Below the pieces are notes generated by a model. It worked only from the letters and a program-made list of their open reading frames with translations, searched no databases and was not told where the DNA came from. This document shows, one piece after another, positions 1 to 8,196 of a stretch of DNA of 64,000 bases. Made by a program: the position numbers and the translations under genes. The stretch's first letter is position 1. Each line of letters begins with the position of its first letter. Location of the stretch: assembly GCF_900148835.1 (NCBI RefSeq), contig NZ_FRYK01000004.1, positions 1 to 64,000 on the forward strand, in the 5' to 3' direction. The DNA comes from Flavobacterium cucumis (GTDB lineage Bacteria > Bacteroidota > Bacteroidia > Flavobacteriales > Flavobacteriaceae).

Positions 1-53
1 CCGACTGCGCAGATGGTACTGCATTTATGTGGGAGAGTATGTCGCCGCCTTTC
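1..53 (+). rRNA. rrf: 5S ribosomal RNA, 3' part
   Basis: The first bases match the 3' third of a Bacteroidota 5S rRNA: the GCGCAGATGGTACTGC block followed by GTGGGAGAGTATGTCGCCGCC. The 5' part lies before the window, so this is the end of an rRNA operon read rightward. The exact 3' end is estimated. A strong terminator follows within about ten bases, as expected for the last gene of an rrn operon. Confidence 0.82.
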
Positions 54-60
54 TTTTGAA

Positions 61-90
61 AACCCTTCATCTATCGATGAGGGGTTTTTT
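61..90 (+). terminator. rRNA operon terminator
   Basis: An 11-bp stem (61-71 with 76-86, one G-U pair) closes a 4-base loop and runs into a T tract. It stands directly behind the 5S end and should stop the rRNA transcript. Confidence 0.85.
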
Positions 91-127
91 GTTACCAATA
101 TAACGTCCCAAAGGGACTCTAAATAAG

Positions 128-160
128 AAATTCTAACTTTCAACAGTTAGGATTTTTCTG
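128..160 (+). terminator. second hairpin behind the rRNA operon
   Basis: A stem of about 11 bp (CTAACT core, 128-138 with 145-155) with a 6-base loop is followed by a T-rich run. It lies between the rRNA end and the stop of the convergent gene, and could back up the first terminator or serve the opposite strand. The short GTCCC-AAA-GGGAC hairpin at 105-117 lies between the two. Confidence 0.45.
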
Positions 161-194
161 TTTTTACAAATAGTAGACTTCTTATCAAATTGAT

Positions 195-800
195 TTAATG
201 AATTGAATAGTTATCTTTTAAAATTTCAATGAAATTATTCAATAGGAAATGGATATTATTAAGTTGTTCTATTGTTTTTAATTTTTCTTGTTTAGCATAA
301 TAGAGCATATATTTTCCATCTTCGGGAAGTTCATTAAATAATCCTTTATCATTAATGATTTCTAATCTATCTGGTTGTAAAGAAATGATTTGATTTATCA
401 AGATTTCATTTTTTAAAATGGCGATAGCCTTATATTCATGATTACTTTGGAGGAAGTATTTTTTATCAAAATCTTTATTATTAATCATAATATCTTTTCG
501 ATTAAAAACTTTGCCAATTTTTGTTAGAATATCTTCTTGGGTGATACACAATTCGATTTTAATAGGATTGAAGAATTCGACAATCCCAATCATGTATTTT
601 TTCTCAAATGTTCTTCCACCTGAAGTGACATAATAGGTTTTGTTTGCAATATTATATCTAAAACCTGAATGCTCATAGGTTACAAATAAATCACCACTTT
701 CAGATTTTAATATCCCATTTCTTTCAGTAGCAAATTGCTCCCAAATGTATCTTATATCTTTTCCTAGTATGAATTCTTTAATTTTCTTATAAACGGACAT
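195..800 (-). CDS. hypothetical protein, 201 aa
   Basis: I do not recognise the family. The product has no signal peptide and no clear membrane segment. It is a mixed alpha/beta protein, rich in Lys, Ile and aromatic residues. Residues 1-25 look helical, the middle is strand-rich (YEHSGFRYNIANKTYYVTSG), and a helix closes the C-terminus. A cytoplasmic protein is the simplest reading. It stands alone between the rRNA terminators and the terminator of the sulfide operon, so it is probably monocistronic. The ATG start at the right end is followed by good coding sequence in this frame only. No function is proposed. Confidence 0.7.
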   Translation of the reverse strand: MSVYKKIKEFILGKDIRYIWEQFATERNGILKSESGDLFVTYEHSGFRYNIANKTYYVTSGGRTFEKKYMIGIVEFFNPIKIELCITQEDILTKIGKVFNRKDIMINNKDFDKKYFLQSNHEYKAIAILKNEILINQIISLQPDRLEIINDKGLFNELPEDGKYMLYYAKQEKLKTIEQLNNIHFLLNNFIEILKDNYSIH

Positions 801-877
801 TATATTAACTAGATAAATTAGTTTTCAATAAAGATAGTAATTAATGTCATTTTATATAAGTATATGGGGATATAAAA

Positions 878-904
878 AAATCCGACTTTAAAAGAGTCGG
901 ATTT
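878..904 (-). terminator. terminator of the sulfide operon
   Basis: A perfect 10-bp stem (AAATCCGACT with AGTCGGATTT) has a 7-base loop. Read on the minus strand it ends in a T run. It begins about 20 bases after the stop codon of the persulfide dioxygenase-like gene. Confidence 0.8.
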
Positions 905-925
905 CGTATTTTATCTAAAATTATC

Positions 926-2335
926 TTATTTTAAAGTACTCGGACAAACAAAAGCTGTTAATGGTATATCAGTAGTTCTGATACCAGCCATTCCTTTTTC
1001 TACATTGATCATGTTGTGATATCCTCTTGCTTTTAGAATAGATGACATGATTACTGAACGATAACCGCCCGCGCAATGAATGAAGAATTTCTCGTCTTTT
1101 GGTACTTCGGCTAATTGTTCGTTAACGTAGTCTAATGGGATGTTTTTAGCATTTACCACATGTTCGGATGTAAATTCTCCTGGTTTTCTTGAGTCGATAA
1201 CTGGAGCGGTTTCGTATTGTGTTGCGAAAACTTCTGGTGAAATCGATTCAATACTATCGGTTTCGTAACCTGCGGCTTTCCATGCTTCGATTCCTCCTAA
1301 TAAGAAGCCTAACGTATTATCAAATCCTACACGAGATAATCTTGTGATGGTTTCTACTTCTTTTCCTTCAGGTGTTATTAATAGAATAGGTTGTTTGGTA
1401 TCTCTAATCAAAGCTCCAACCCAAGGCGCAAATTGTCCATGTAATCCAATGAAAATAGAACCAGGAACATGTTCCTTTACGAAATCATTCTCGTTTCGAA
1501 CATCTAAAACTAAAGCATCTGTTTGATTCGCAACCGCTTCAAATTCTTTTGGATGTAAAGGCGTTTCCGCTTTCGACATAATTGTATCTAAACTTTCGTA
1601 TCCTTGAATGTTCATCAAAACATTTTGAGGGAAATATGCAGGAGGTGGTGTTAATCCATCTAATAATTCTTTGATGAATTCTTCTTTCGTCATATTGGCT
1701 CTTAAAGCGTAATTGACTTTCTTTTGATTGCCCAATGTATCAGTGGTTTCTTTACTCATGTTTTTTCCACAAGCACTTCCGGCACCGTGATTTGGATATA
1801 CAATTAAATCATCGCTCAAAGGCATAATTTTGTTGCGTAACGAATCAAATAAATGTCCTGCTAATAATTCTTGTGTTAAATCTTCTACTAATTCCTGAGC
1901 TAAATCAGGACGACCTACATCACCAATAAATAAAGTATCTCCGGTGATAATTCCGTGTTGTTTTCCAGTTTCGTCGGTAACTAAATAACATGTGCTTTCT
2001 AGTGTGTGACCAGGTGTGTGAATTGCTTTAATCTTTACAGCACCTACTTTAAACTCTTGTCCGTCTGTAGCAACAATGCAATCAAAGTTTGGTTTTGCTG
2101 TTGGACCATAAACGATTGAAGCTCCAGTTTTCTTAGCCAAATCTAAATGTCCCGAAACGAAATCCGCATGAAAGTGTGTTTCGAAAATGTATTTTATTTT
2201 TGCATTATCTTTTTGTGCTCTGTCTATATAAGGCTGTACTTCTCTTAATGGATCAACAATCGCCGCTTCACCATTGCTTTCAATATAATACGCTGCGTGA
2301 GCAATGCATCCGGTATATATTTGTTCGATTTTCAT
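926..2335 (-). CDS. MBL-fold persulfide dioxygenase-like protein with two rhodanese domains
   Basis: ETHE1-type metallo-beta-lactamase-fold enzyme fused to two rhodanese modules. This group oxidises glutathione persulfide or related sulfane sulfur to sulfite in the cytoplasm. Metal ligands are visible: THFHAD (H54, H56, D58), H63, HTPGH (H110) and TGDTLF (D133). The first rhodanese (about 268-360) has no Cys in its active loop (LLITPEGKE) and should be catalytically dead. The second (about 365-465) keeps Cys421 in HCAGGYRS. It is the last gene of a regulator-exporter-enzyme operon: sulfite made here could leave through the TauE-family protein encoded just upstream. The full length of 469 aa suits the three-domain architecture. 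The exact physiological substrate is inferred. Confidence 0.9.
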   Translation of the reverse strand: MKIEQIYTGCIAHAAYYIESNGEAAIVDPLREVQPYIDRAQKDNAKIKYIFETHFHADFVSGHLDLAKKTGASIVYGPTAKPNFDCIVATDGQEFKVGAVKIKAIHTPGHTLESTCYLVTDETGKQHGIITGDTLFIGDVGRPDLAQELVEDLTQELLAGHLFDSLRNKIMPLSDDLIVYPNHGAGSACGKNMSKETTDTLGNQKKVNYALRANMTKEEFIKELLDGLTPPPAYFPQNVLMNIQGYESLDTIMSKAETPLHPKEFEAVANQTDALVLDVRNENDFVKEHVPGSIFIGLHGQFAPWVGALIRDTKQPILLITPEGKEVETITRLSRVGFDNTLGFLLGGIEAWKAAGYETDSIESISPEVFATQYETAPVIDSRKPGEFTSEHVVNAKNIPLDYVNEQLAEVPKDEKFFIHCAGGYRSVIMSSILKARGYHNMINVEKGMAGIRTTDIPLTAFVCPSTLK

Positions 2336-2352
2336 AATATCTTAATTTTTTA

Positions 2353-2360
2353 CAAATTTA
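2353..2360 (-). promoter_or_regulatory. candidate internal promoter for the dioxygenase gene
   Basis: On the minus strand this reads TAAATTTG, a perfect Bacteroidota -7 element (TAnnTTTG), about 18 bases before the start codon. A second match (TAACTTTG) lies at 2388-2395. No TTTG at the proper -33 distance was seen for either, so an independent promoter is only possible. Confidence 0.35.
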
Positions 2361-2398
2361 CGTTCTAAAATTTATTTCTTCTGTACCCAAAGTTACAT

Positions 2399-3175
2399 TT
2401 ACATTTCTTTTAACAAGATAATGGCAGCCATTACTAATACAAAGTAAGCAAAAATCTTTTTTAATTGGTTTTCATTCGTGTATTTTGTGAGGTACATTCC
2501 CAAAAATATTCCCGCGACCGAAATGGCAGAAAACGTTAACAAAAATTGCCAATCGATTTCCAAATTCTGCAAATCACCTATAAATCCTACCAGTGAGTTC
2601 ATGGCAATGATAAAAAGGGAAGTTCCAACCGCTTTCTTCATCGGTAATTTGGCAAACAAAATTAGCGATGGTATGATTAAAAATCCACCACCTGCTCCGA
2701 CTAATCCAATGATGATTCCAATAGTAAAGGTTTGAATTCCGATAAGAATAAGATTTCTTTTTTCTTCATTATTGGTATTTTGATTTTTCTTTCTCAATAC
2801 CGAAAGCGCTCCAAAAACCATAATCACTGCAAAAAACAACATTAAAAAGGAGTCTTTAGTGATGAGAATAGGAGATTCGAATATGACTTTGGGTATTTCG
2901 GCTACAATATATTTCCGAGTTAAATAAACTGCTATGAAAGATGGAATGGCAAAGATAAATCCGTTTTTGATGTCGACTAAGTTTTTTCTATAGTTTTGAA
3001 TCGCGCCAAAAGTAGATGTCGTTCCAACAATAAATAGGGAATATGCCGTTGCTGTAACAGGATTTATGCTCATCAAGTACACTAAGATCGGTACTGTTAA
3101 AATTGAGCCACCACCGCCTGTTAGCCCTAAAACTAATCCAATAAACAAAGCCCCAACATAGCCTAAAATCTCCAT
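2399..3175 (-). CDS. sulfite exporter TauE/SafE family permease
   Basis: Polytopic membrane protein of 258 aa with about eight hydrophobic segments. It carries the Gly-rich family signature near the N-terminus (LGLTGGGGSILTVPILVYL) and its internal repeat (GLVGAGGGFLIIPSLILF, about residues 157-174), as expected for the two-fold TauE repeat. Family members export sulfite, sulfoacetate or other sulfur anions. Its ATG overlaps the stop of the Crp-family gene by one base (TAATG), so translation is coupled. The dioxygenase follows after 63 bases. Context strongly suggests removal of sulfite or thiosulfate produced from persulfide; the substrate is not shown by the sequence. Confidence 0.88.
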   Translation of the reverse strand: MEILGYVGALFIGLVLGLTGGGGSILTVPILVYLMSINPVTATAYSLFIVGTTSTFGAIQNYRKNLVDIKNGFIFAIPSFIAVYLTRKYIVAEIPKVIFESPILITKDSFLMLFFAVIMVFGALSVLRKKNQNTNNEEKRNLILIGIQTFTIGIIIGLVGAGGGFLIIPSLILFAKLPMKKAVGTSLFIIAMNSLVGFIGDLQNLEIDWQFLLTFSAISVAGIFLGMYLTKYTNENQLKKIFAYFVLVMAAIILLKEM

Positions 3176-3807
3176 TAGAATTGAAGAATTTCGATTTTAT
3201 TTCGGTGTAATTTGATTTTACCTTGTAATTCTAATGCCTTCAATAAACGCGAAATTACAACTCTCGATGTATGCATTTCGTAAGCAATTTCTTGATGTGT
3301 ATTTTTGATTTCGGTATCACCAATTACTTTCGCTTTATCGGTTAAATATTTGTACAAACGTTCGTCTAAATTCATGAAAGCCAAGGTGTCAATCGCTTCT
3401 AACATTTCGTTTAAACGCACATTATAGCTGTCAAAAACGAAGTTTCGCCACGTTTTGTATTTGGTTAACCATTCTTCCATTTTCTCTACAGGAATCATTA
3501 ACATCGCGCCATCGGTTTCGGCAATGGCACGAATACGACTTTTCGATTGACCCATGCAACACGTTAAGGTCATGGCACACGTATCGCCACGCTCTAGGAA
3601 ATACAATAACAATTCATCGCCATTTTCATCCTCTCTCAATATTTTAATCGCGCCAGTTAATAAAAGCGGCATCGTTTTGATGTAATCCCCAATTTCAATT
3701 AGGTAATCATCGGCTTTAAATTCCTTGTAAATCGCCACTTTAGCAATTTCGTCCAATAAAGCTTCCTCAAAAATATAGCTGTAGGCTTGATCTAAAATAG
3801 CTCTCAT
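3175..3807 (-). CDS. Crp/Fnr-family regulator with a cysteine cluster, probable sulfane-sulfur sensor
   Basis: A cyclic-nucleotide-binding-like beta roll (about 10-120), dimer helix (about 125-150) and C-terminal winged helix with the recognition region TSRVVISRLLKAL (about 178-190). The region corresponding to the cAMP pocket reads GDTCAMTLTCCMGQSKSRIRA. It contains the protein's only cysteines, C77, C83 and C84, and lacks the usual cAMP-contacting residues. There is no N-terminal Fe-S cysteine cluster, so this is not a classical FNR. It is the first gene of the sulfide operon, and a palindrome sits at the activating position of its own promoter. I infer a thiol or persulfide sensor that autoregulates the operon; the chemistry is not demonstrated. 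Confidence 0.85.
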   Translation of the reverse strand: MRAILDQAYSYIFEEALLDEIAKVAIYKEFKADDYLIEIGDYIKTMPLLLTGAIKILREDENGDELLLYFLERGDTCAMTLTCCMGQSKSRIRAIAETDGAMLMIPVEKMEEWLTKYKTWRNFVFDSYNVRLNEMLEAIDTLAFMNLDERLYKYLTDKAKVIGDTEIKNTHQEIAYEMHTSRVVISRLLKALELQGKIKLHRNKIEILQF

Positions 3808-3824
3808 TTGTAATCCTTTTTTTG

Positions 3825-3854
3825 TAAAGATACGACGATTCTTTAAAAATCAAA
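3825..3854 (-). promoter_or_regulatory. promoter of the crp-tauE-dioxygenase operon
   Basis: Minus strand: TTTG (3851-3854), an 18-base spacer, then TATCTTTA (3825-3832), a one-mismatch TAnnTTTG element. The predicted start of transcription is near 3821, giving a leader of about 14 bases before the regulator's ATG. Confidence 0.6.
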
Positions 3855-3870
3855 TGTTACTTTTGTTACA
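3855..3870. promoter_or_regulatory. putative Crp-family operator TGTTAC-N4-GTTACA
   Basis: A 16-bp near-palindrome in which five of six arm positions are complementary. It resembles a Crp box in spacing (TGTTA-N6-TTACA). It abuts the -33 element of the leftward operon, with its centre about 41.5 bases before the predicted start, the class II activator position. It also contains TACTTTTG on the plus strand (3858-3865), a perfect -7 element for the divergent gene, so binding could activate one side and block the other. Confidence 0.5.
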
Positions 3871-3891
3871 AAGAAATCGAATTTACGCTTT

Positions 3892-4449
3892 ATGACCTTA
3901 AAAAAATACAATGAAACCAATTTTCATAAACACACTTTTTGCGAGTTTACTGAAGTCGATGTTGCTGCGATTCCGAATATCGAGTGGCATTACAAAAGTA
4001 AATCGGGTAGTGGGTATTGTTTTACTGAGGAAGGCGTTTATCGTATTTCGAATCATTGGGGAAGAGCTGCGAATTGTAGGTGGCGATTGATTTCTAATGC
4101 AAGTTCAAATTCAAAAATCAACAATAGCCAGAATCGAATAGGTTATGCCAAATGGACTGATTTTTATCCGAATAACGAAACTGAAAACTTTTTCTATATA
4201 GAAGTTAATTTCGAAACTAAAGAAGCAACTTTCCAACATAAGAATAATCCGAATTACGTCGGAAAATCTGTTTTGCGTAATGCTTCCGAAACCGCAAAAA
4301 TCATCCGACAAATAAAAGAAATTTTGGAATCAGATGCTTGGGCGAAATATTTGGATTTTGATGATTTGGAGGAACTTCGAAAAACAATTATCTTAAAACT
4401 AATCCAAACTTCCATTTCTTTTGCCGAGATAAAAAGAAGTTTAGTGTAA
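3892..4449 (+). CDS. hypothetical protein, 185 aa
   Basis: I do not recognise a named domain. The N-terminal half is rich in aromatic residues and His (KHTFCEF, NIEWHYKSKSGSGYCF, ISNHWGRAANCRWRLI), and the C-terminal 65 residues look helical (SETAKIIRQIKEIL). There is no signal peptide or membrane segment, so a soluble cytoplasmic protein is likely. It is divergent from the sulfide operon, with only 84 bases between the two start codons, and its candidate -7 element lies inside the putative Crp-family operator. It may therefore be controlled in opposition to that operon. Function unknown. Confidence 0.75.
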   Translation: MTLKKYNETNFHKHTFCEFTEVDVAAIPNIEWHYKSKSGSGYCFTEEGVYRISNHWGRAANCRWRLISNASSNSKINNSQNRIGYAKWTDFYPNNETENFFYIEVNFETKEATFQHKNNPNYVGKSVLRNASETAKIIRQIKEILESDAWAKYLDFDDLEELRKTIILKLIQTSISFAEIKRSLV

Positions 4450-4494
4450 AATGAATCATAATTTTCATAAATTTGAGAATAAACCACTCAATTT

Positions 4495-6102
4495 ATGATG
4501 AAACGAAACCAATTACGCGAAGCTATTTTTAGACATTTAGATGGATTAGTTGTTGTTCCTGTCGCTTATTCTCTGTTCAAGAAAGGAATTTTAGCACATC
4601 TTTTAAAGGAGAAATCCACAACTTTAGCTCAAATTACAGATGAGTTTCATGCTAATGAAGGCTATTTGAATGTGGCGTTACGCGTTTTGGCATCGCAGGG
4701 TTTTCTAAAATACGAAGTAGATAATGCTTCTGGAAATGTTACGATTACTACTTTGCCTATTAGTGAATTTGCGTTTTCGCTTGTTCCTGTGTATGAAGAG
4801 ACATTTCAATTATTAACCAAAACTTCGGTTTTTACAGCTAATAAAATGGATGTGGATTCTATTGCTTTATTGGAACCTATTTTAAAGAAATTCACCGAAA
4901 ATTATCATATTCATTTTGAAGAAGATGAACATCTACGAGCTATTCAAGAGCAAATGTTGACGCATATTGAAGGGTATTTAGTGGGTCCAATCGTTGTCAA
5001 CTTAGGAATGACAGGCATGTTTCACAAGTATTTCATGGAGAGTTCGTTTCGTGCAGATGAATTCCACAAGCATCCTGACGCTTTTACTAAGATTCTCGAT
5101 TTTTTTGTGCATTTGGGTTGGTTTTCTAAGAAAAACGACAATTATCAATTTACAGAAGATGGTTTTTTCTTTGCCAAACGCGCCTCTGCTTATGGCGTAA
5201 CGGTTTCGTATCTTCCAATGTTTCAACATATCGATAGTTTGCTGTTTGGAAATGCGATTGAGTTGAGAAACATTAGTAAAAATGAAGACGAAATTCACGT
5301 CAATCGAGAAATGAATGTTTGGGGAAGCGGTGGTGCACACGCGACCTATTTCAAAGTAATTGACGATATTATCATCGAACTTTTTAATAAACCTATAGCA
5401 GAACAACCAAAAGGAATTTTAGATATGGGTTGTGGAAATGGCGCTTTTTTACAACATATTTTCGAAGTCATCGAACGCCAAACCTTACGAGGTAAGATGT
5501 TAGATGATTATCCTTTGTTTTTGGTGGGAGCGGATTATAACCAAGCTGCTTTGAAAGTCACTAGAGCCAATTTGATTAAAGCTGATATTTGGGCAAAAGT
5601 CATTTGGGGTGATATTGGAAATCCAGATTTATTAAGCAGCGATTTGCAAGAGAATTATAATATAGATTTGAAAGATTTGTTGAATGTTCGTACTTTTTTA
5701 GACCACAATCGCATTTGGGAAGACCCAAAAAATAAGACAAAAGATAGCGTAAGCACTTCCACCGGGGCTTTTGTACATCGAGGTGTTCGCATTTCTAATA
5801 ATGATGTCGAAGATAATTTATTAGAACATTTTATGAAATGGAGTCCGTATGTTCGTAAATTTGGCCTTTTAATCATCGAATTGCATACGGTAGCGCCCGA
5901 ATTAACAGCACGGAATCTTGGAAAAACAGCAGCGACAGCCTACGATGCTACCCATGGTTTTTCTGACCAATTTATTGTAGAGATTGAAGTCTTGCGAAAA
6001 ATAGCAGCTGAAGCGGGTTTACATTCGGATGATAATTATTTTAAAAAATATCCAGATACCGATTATGCAACGGTAAGTATTAATTTATTGAAAGGAAAAT
6101 AA
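4495..6102 (+). CDS. class I SAM-dependent methyltransferase with tandem winged-helix-like N-terminal domains
   Basis: The C-terminal domain is a Rossmann methyltransferase: motif I GILDMGCGNGAFLQHIF at about 306-322 and a motif II-like acidic stretch FLVGADYNQAAL. The N-terminal 290 residues contain two similar modules. Both run LDGLVVVPVAYSLFKKGI / IEGYLVGPIVVNLGMTGM, then a helix-turn-helix-like part ending in LASQGFLKY / FVHLGWFSKK. They resemble the dimerisation/winged-helix domain of small-molecule O-methyltransferases, present twice. The 535-aa length is well above the usual 330-370 aa. The substrate is unknown; a secondary-metabolite or polyketide methyltransferase of the AprA-like type is one possibility. 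The gene is followed after 8 bases by a small ORF. Confidence 0.78.
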   Translation: MMKRNQLREAIFRHLDGLVVVPVAYSLFKKGILAHLLKEKSTTLAQITDEFHANEGYLNVALRVLASQGFLKYEVDNASGNVTITTLPISEFAFSLVPVYEETFQLLTKTSVFTANKMDVDSIALLEPILKKFTENYHIHFEEDEHLRAIQEQMLTHIEGYLVGPIVVNLGMTGMFHKYFMESSFRADEFHKHPDAFTKILDFFVHLGWFSKKNDNYQFTEDGFFFAKRASAYGVTVSYLPMFQHIDSLLFGNAIELRNISKNEDEIHVNREMNVWGSGGAHATYFKVIDDIIIELFNKPIAEQPKGILDMGCGNGAFLQHIFEVIERQTLRGKMLDDYPLFLVGADYNQAALKVTRANLIKADIWAKVIWGDIGNPDLLSSDLQENYNIDLKDLLNVRTFLDHNRIWEDPKNKTKDSVSTSTGAFVHRGVRISNNDVEDNLLEHFMKWSPYVRKFGLLIIELHTVAPELTARNLGKTAATAYDATHGFSDQFIVEIEVLRKIAAEAGLHSDDNYFKKYPDTDYATVSINLLKGK

Positions 6103-6110
6103 AAACAACA

Positions 6111-6329
6111 ATGGAAGAACAATTTGACACAATTAAAAAAGACATACAATTGATCATCGATAACATGGCGATAAAGAATTTTTCGGAAGCCAGTATCAAA
6201 CTAATTGAAGTGAGTGATGATTTAGATGTTATGCTTGATAGTACAGATGATGAAGCGATACTGAGAGAAATAAGTAAATACCAAGTTTTATTGAATCATT
6301 TGCAGATTAAAATGAGTACCAAAGACTAG
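6111..6329 (+). CDS. hypothetical small helical protein, 72 aa
   Basis: A short acidic protein (EEQFDTIKKDIQLIIDNMAI...) predicted to be two or three helices, without signal peptide, cysteine or membrane segment. It starts 8 bases behind the methyltransferase stop and is very probably co-transcribed with it. That suggests an accessory role, but no family is recognised. Codon use and composition match the neighbours. Confidence 0.6.
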   Translation: MEEQFDTIKKDIQLIIDNMAIKNFSEASIKLIEVSDDLDVMLDSTDDEAILREISKYQVLLNHLQIKMSTKD

Positions 6330-6439
6330 TGGAACAAATTTTTCTTGTGAAGAAGATTAAAAAATCATCAGTTCTGGATACCATTTGTGCTTTTAAAAGT
6401 CTCACGAAATGATAGATTTATAAGCATGTGTTTTTAAAT

Positions 6440-6997
6440 TTAAAACAGCGTCCATTGTTCTTTTTCTGGTTTTGTTTCACTCAAAAAAGGAATCGTTTCT
6501 AGTATATCATATTGTTTTCTTATGGTATTAAAAATTCTGAGGGTGATACCATTGCAAATGAAATTTAAAGCTACAGATTGAAACAAACTATATGCGATTT
6601 GAAGTTGCTCTTTGTTAAGTTGTCTTCCTATTGAAATATGAGGATCTACACTTTTATGGTTGACAGAAAATGGTATTTGTTTGGGAATTTCTCTCATAAC
6701 GTTTTCCATTTTAAGTTTGCTTTCGATGGTAGGAGCAATGAAAAAAGCACCATTGGTATAATTTCCAAAATCGTTAAAAGTAACAGGGAAAGGAATTTGA
6801 TAACGACAGTACTCGGCAATACGGGATTTTATAATTTCATACGTTATATCTTCACAGTCAAACTCACAGATTGTTACGTGTGCCAAGGAATTTTTACTTG
6901 GAAACCATCCAATTTTAGCACTCAATTGCTCTTTGAGTAATTTAACCGCTTCCAAAACGGTTTCAGAGGGATGAAAAACTACTGAGTATTTTGCCAT
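6440..6997 (-). CDS. 2'-5' RNA ligase / 2H phosphoesterase family protein
   Basis: The two HxT/S signatures of the 2H phosphoesterase superfamily are present: LAHVTICEF (His at about 44) and DPHISIGRQ (His at about 119). They are spaced as in LigT/ThpR-like enzymes of about 180 aa. Such proteins hydrolyse 2',3'-cyclic nucleotides or act on tRNA or RNA termini; the specific substrate is open. The gene begins three bases after the stop of the membrane hydrolase gene upstream, so the two form an operon. No signal peptide; cytoplasmic. Confidence 0.82.
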   Translation of the reverse strand: MAKYSVVFHPSETVLEAVKLLKEQLSAKIGWFPSKNSLAHVTICEFDCEDITYEIIKSRIAEYCRYQIPFPVTFNDFGNYTNGAFFIAPTIESKLKMENVMREIPKQIPFSVNHKSVDPHISIGRQLNKEQLQIAYSLFQSVALNFICNGITLRIFNTIRKQYDILETIPFLSETKPEKEQWTLF

Positions 6998-7000
6998 GTG

Positions 7001-7999
7001 TTAATTTCCTTTTAATCGAATCATAATCTTTTGAAGTAGCGCTTTTCCGTCCCGTTTGGCTTTAGGCACCTCATAGGCAGTTAAACTTCCATCCGAGTTC
7101 GATTTAAATTCATAACTGAACGCAAACTGTGGATTTTCGGGATTATCATTCAATAAACCAAACCGCAAATCATTAAAATACAAGCGATTGGTTTGTTCGG
7201 TAACGAAATACCAACCTTCGCTAATTTTTTTAAGTTGCTGAAAATCATACGAATTTATTAATTTTTCTTCTAATTTTAGATTTTTGGAATAGAAAGTAAA
7301 CCGTATTGGTTGCGAATCAAAAAGGGAATAATCGGCAAGATAATAGCCATCAGAAGTAGCTACATTCACATTCCAAAGTATACAATTGAAGGCGGTCGGT
7401 TTTACTATTAATTCTTGATACGTTATTTTTTTATTTTGCAATGCTTTTTCGAATTGTTGCACAGCAAAAAGTTTCAAAATACAAGTTAGAAGTAAATACG
7501 AAGAACTCATTACTAAACCTCGAATTACATATTTTCTTCTGACTAAAATTTCTTTGTTTCTCCAAACAAAAATCAAGCTAATCATTAGTGGGATTGTGTA
7601 TAAGGGATCGATTACAAAGATGGTTTTCAATGCAAACCGTTGTTCCAATGGCCAAAGTATTTGCGTACCCCAAGACGTAAACAAGTCAAGCAAAACATGT
7701 GTAACCAAACACCAAAACGCTAATAAAGTGGCGTTTCGGAAACTGATTTTATTCTTCTCAATTTTAGAAATTATCCCACCTAAAACAGGGGATAAAAGAC
7801 CGAAAAAAAATAGGGAATGGCTCAACCCTCTATGAATAGCAACTCCATCAACATCACTTAAAAATTTCCCAACTACTATATCTAAATCTGGAACCGTACC
7901 TAAAACAGCACCATACAAGAAGGTTTTGTTTTGCAGTTTTTTACCTGCCATTAATTCGGCTGTGGCTATTCCAAGTGCGATTTGGGTTAGTGAATCCAT
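7001..7999 (-). CDS. membrane-bound metal-dependent hydrolase (YdjM/DUF457 family)
   Basis: The N-terminus MDSLTQIALGIATAEL and the motifs VPDLDIV, HRGLSHSLFF and VTHVLLDLFTSWGT are the family signatures, supplying His and Asp ligands for a metal site at the membrane. Four hydrophobic segments occur in the first 180 residues. The C-terminal 150 residues are a soluble domain rich in aromatic residues (DGYYLADYSLFDSQPIRF). At 332 aa it is longer than E. coli YdjM, mainly through this domain. The catalytic substrate of the family is not established. It is the first gene of a two-gene operon with the 2H phosphoesterase. Confidence 0.82.
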   Translation of the reverse strand: MDSLTQIALGIATAELMAGKKLQNKTFLYGAVLGTVPDLDIVVGKFLSDVDGVAIHRGLSHSLFFFGLLSPVLGGIISKIEKNKISFRNATLLAFWCLVTHVLLDLFTSWGTQILWPLEQRFALKTIFVIDPLYTIPLMISLIFVWRNKEILVRRKYVIRGLVMSSSYLLLTCILKLFAVQQFEKALQNKKITYQELIVKPTAFNCILWNVNVATSDGYYLADYSLFDSQPIRFTFYSKNLKLEEKLINSYDFQQLKKISEGWYFVTEQTNRLYFNDLRFGLLNDNPENPQFAFSYEFKSNSDGSLTAYEVPKAKRDGKALLQKIMIRLKGN

Positions 8000-8169
8000 T
8001 TTGGGAGTATTAGTTAAATTAATTTCTTACTATTTCGAATCGAATCTGTTTTTAAAAATACTTCAATTTCTTCAATAAACGAACATAATATTTGGATCAA
8101 AAAAAAAATATTACTTTTTGTCAAATAACCATTTAACACTATTTTAAACAAACCCCAATTCATTTTTTA

Positions 8170-8177
8170 TAAATTTG
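8170..8177 (+). promoter_or_regulatory. -7 promoter element before the copper module
   Basis: TAAATTTG is a perfect Bacteroidota -7 element, 19 bases before the ATG of the Cys-rich exported protein. No TTTG is seen at the -33 distance, which would suit an activator-dependent promoter. Confidence 0.45.
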
Positions 8178-8196
8178 TAGTGTTTAGAAATGAAAA

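Noticed and set aside
105..117. Perfect GTCCC-AAA-GGGAC hairpin as a third rRNA terminator
   Set aside because: Only 5 bp with a 3-base loop and no T tract behind it.
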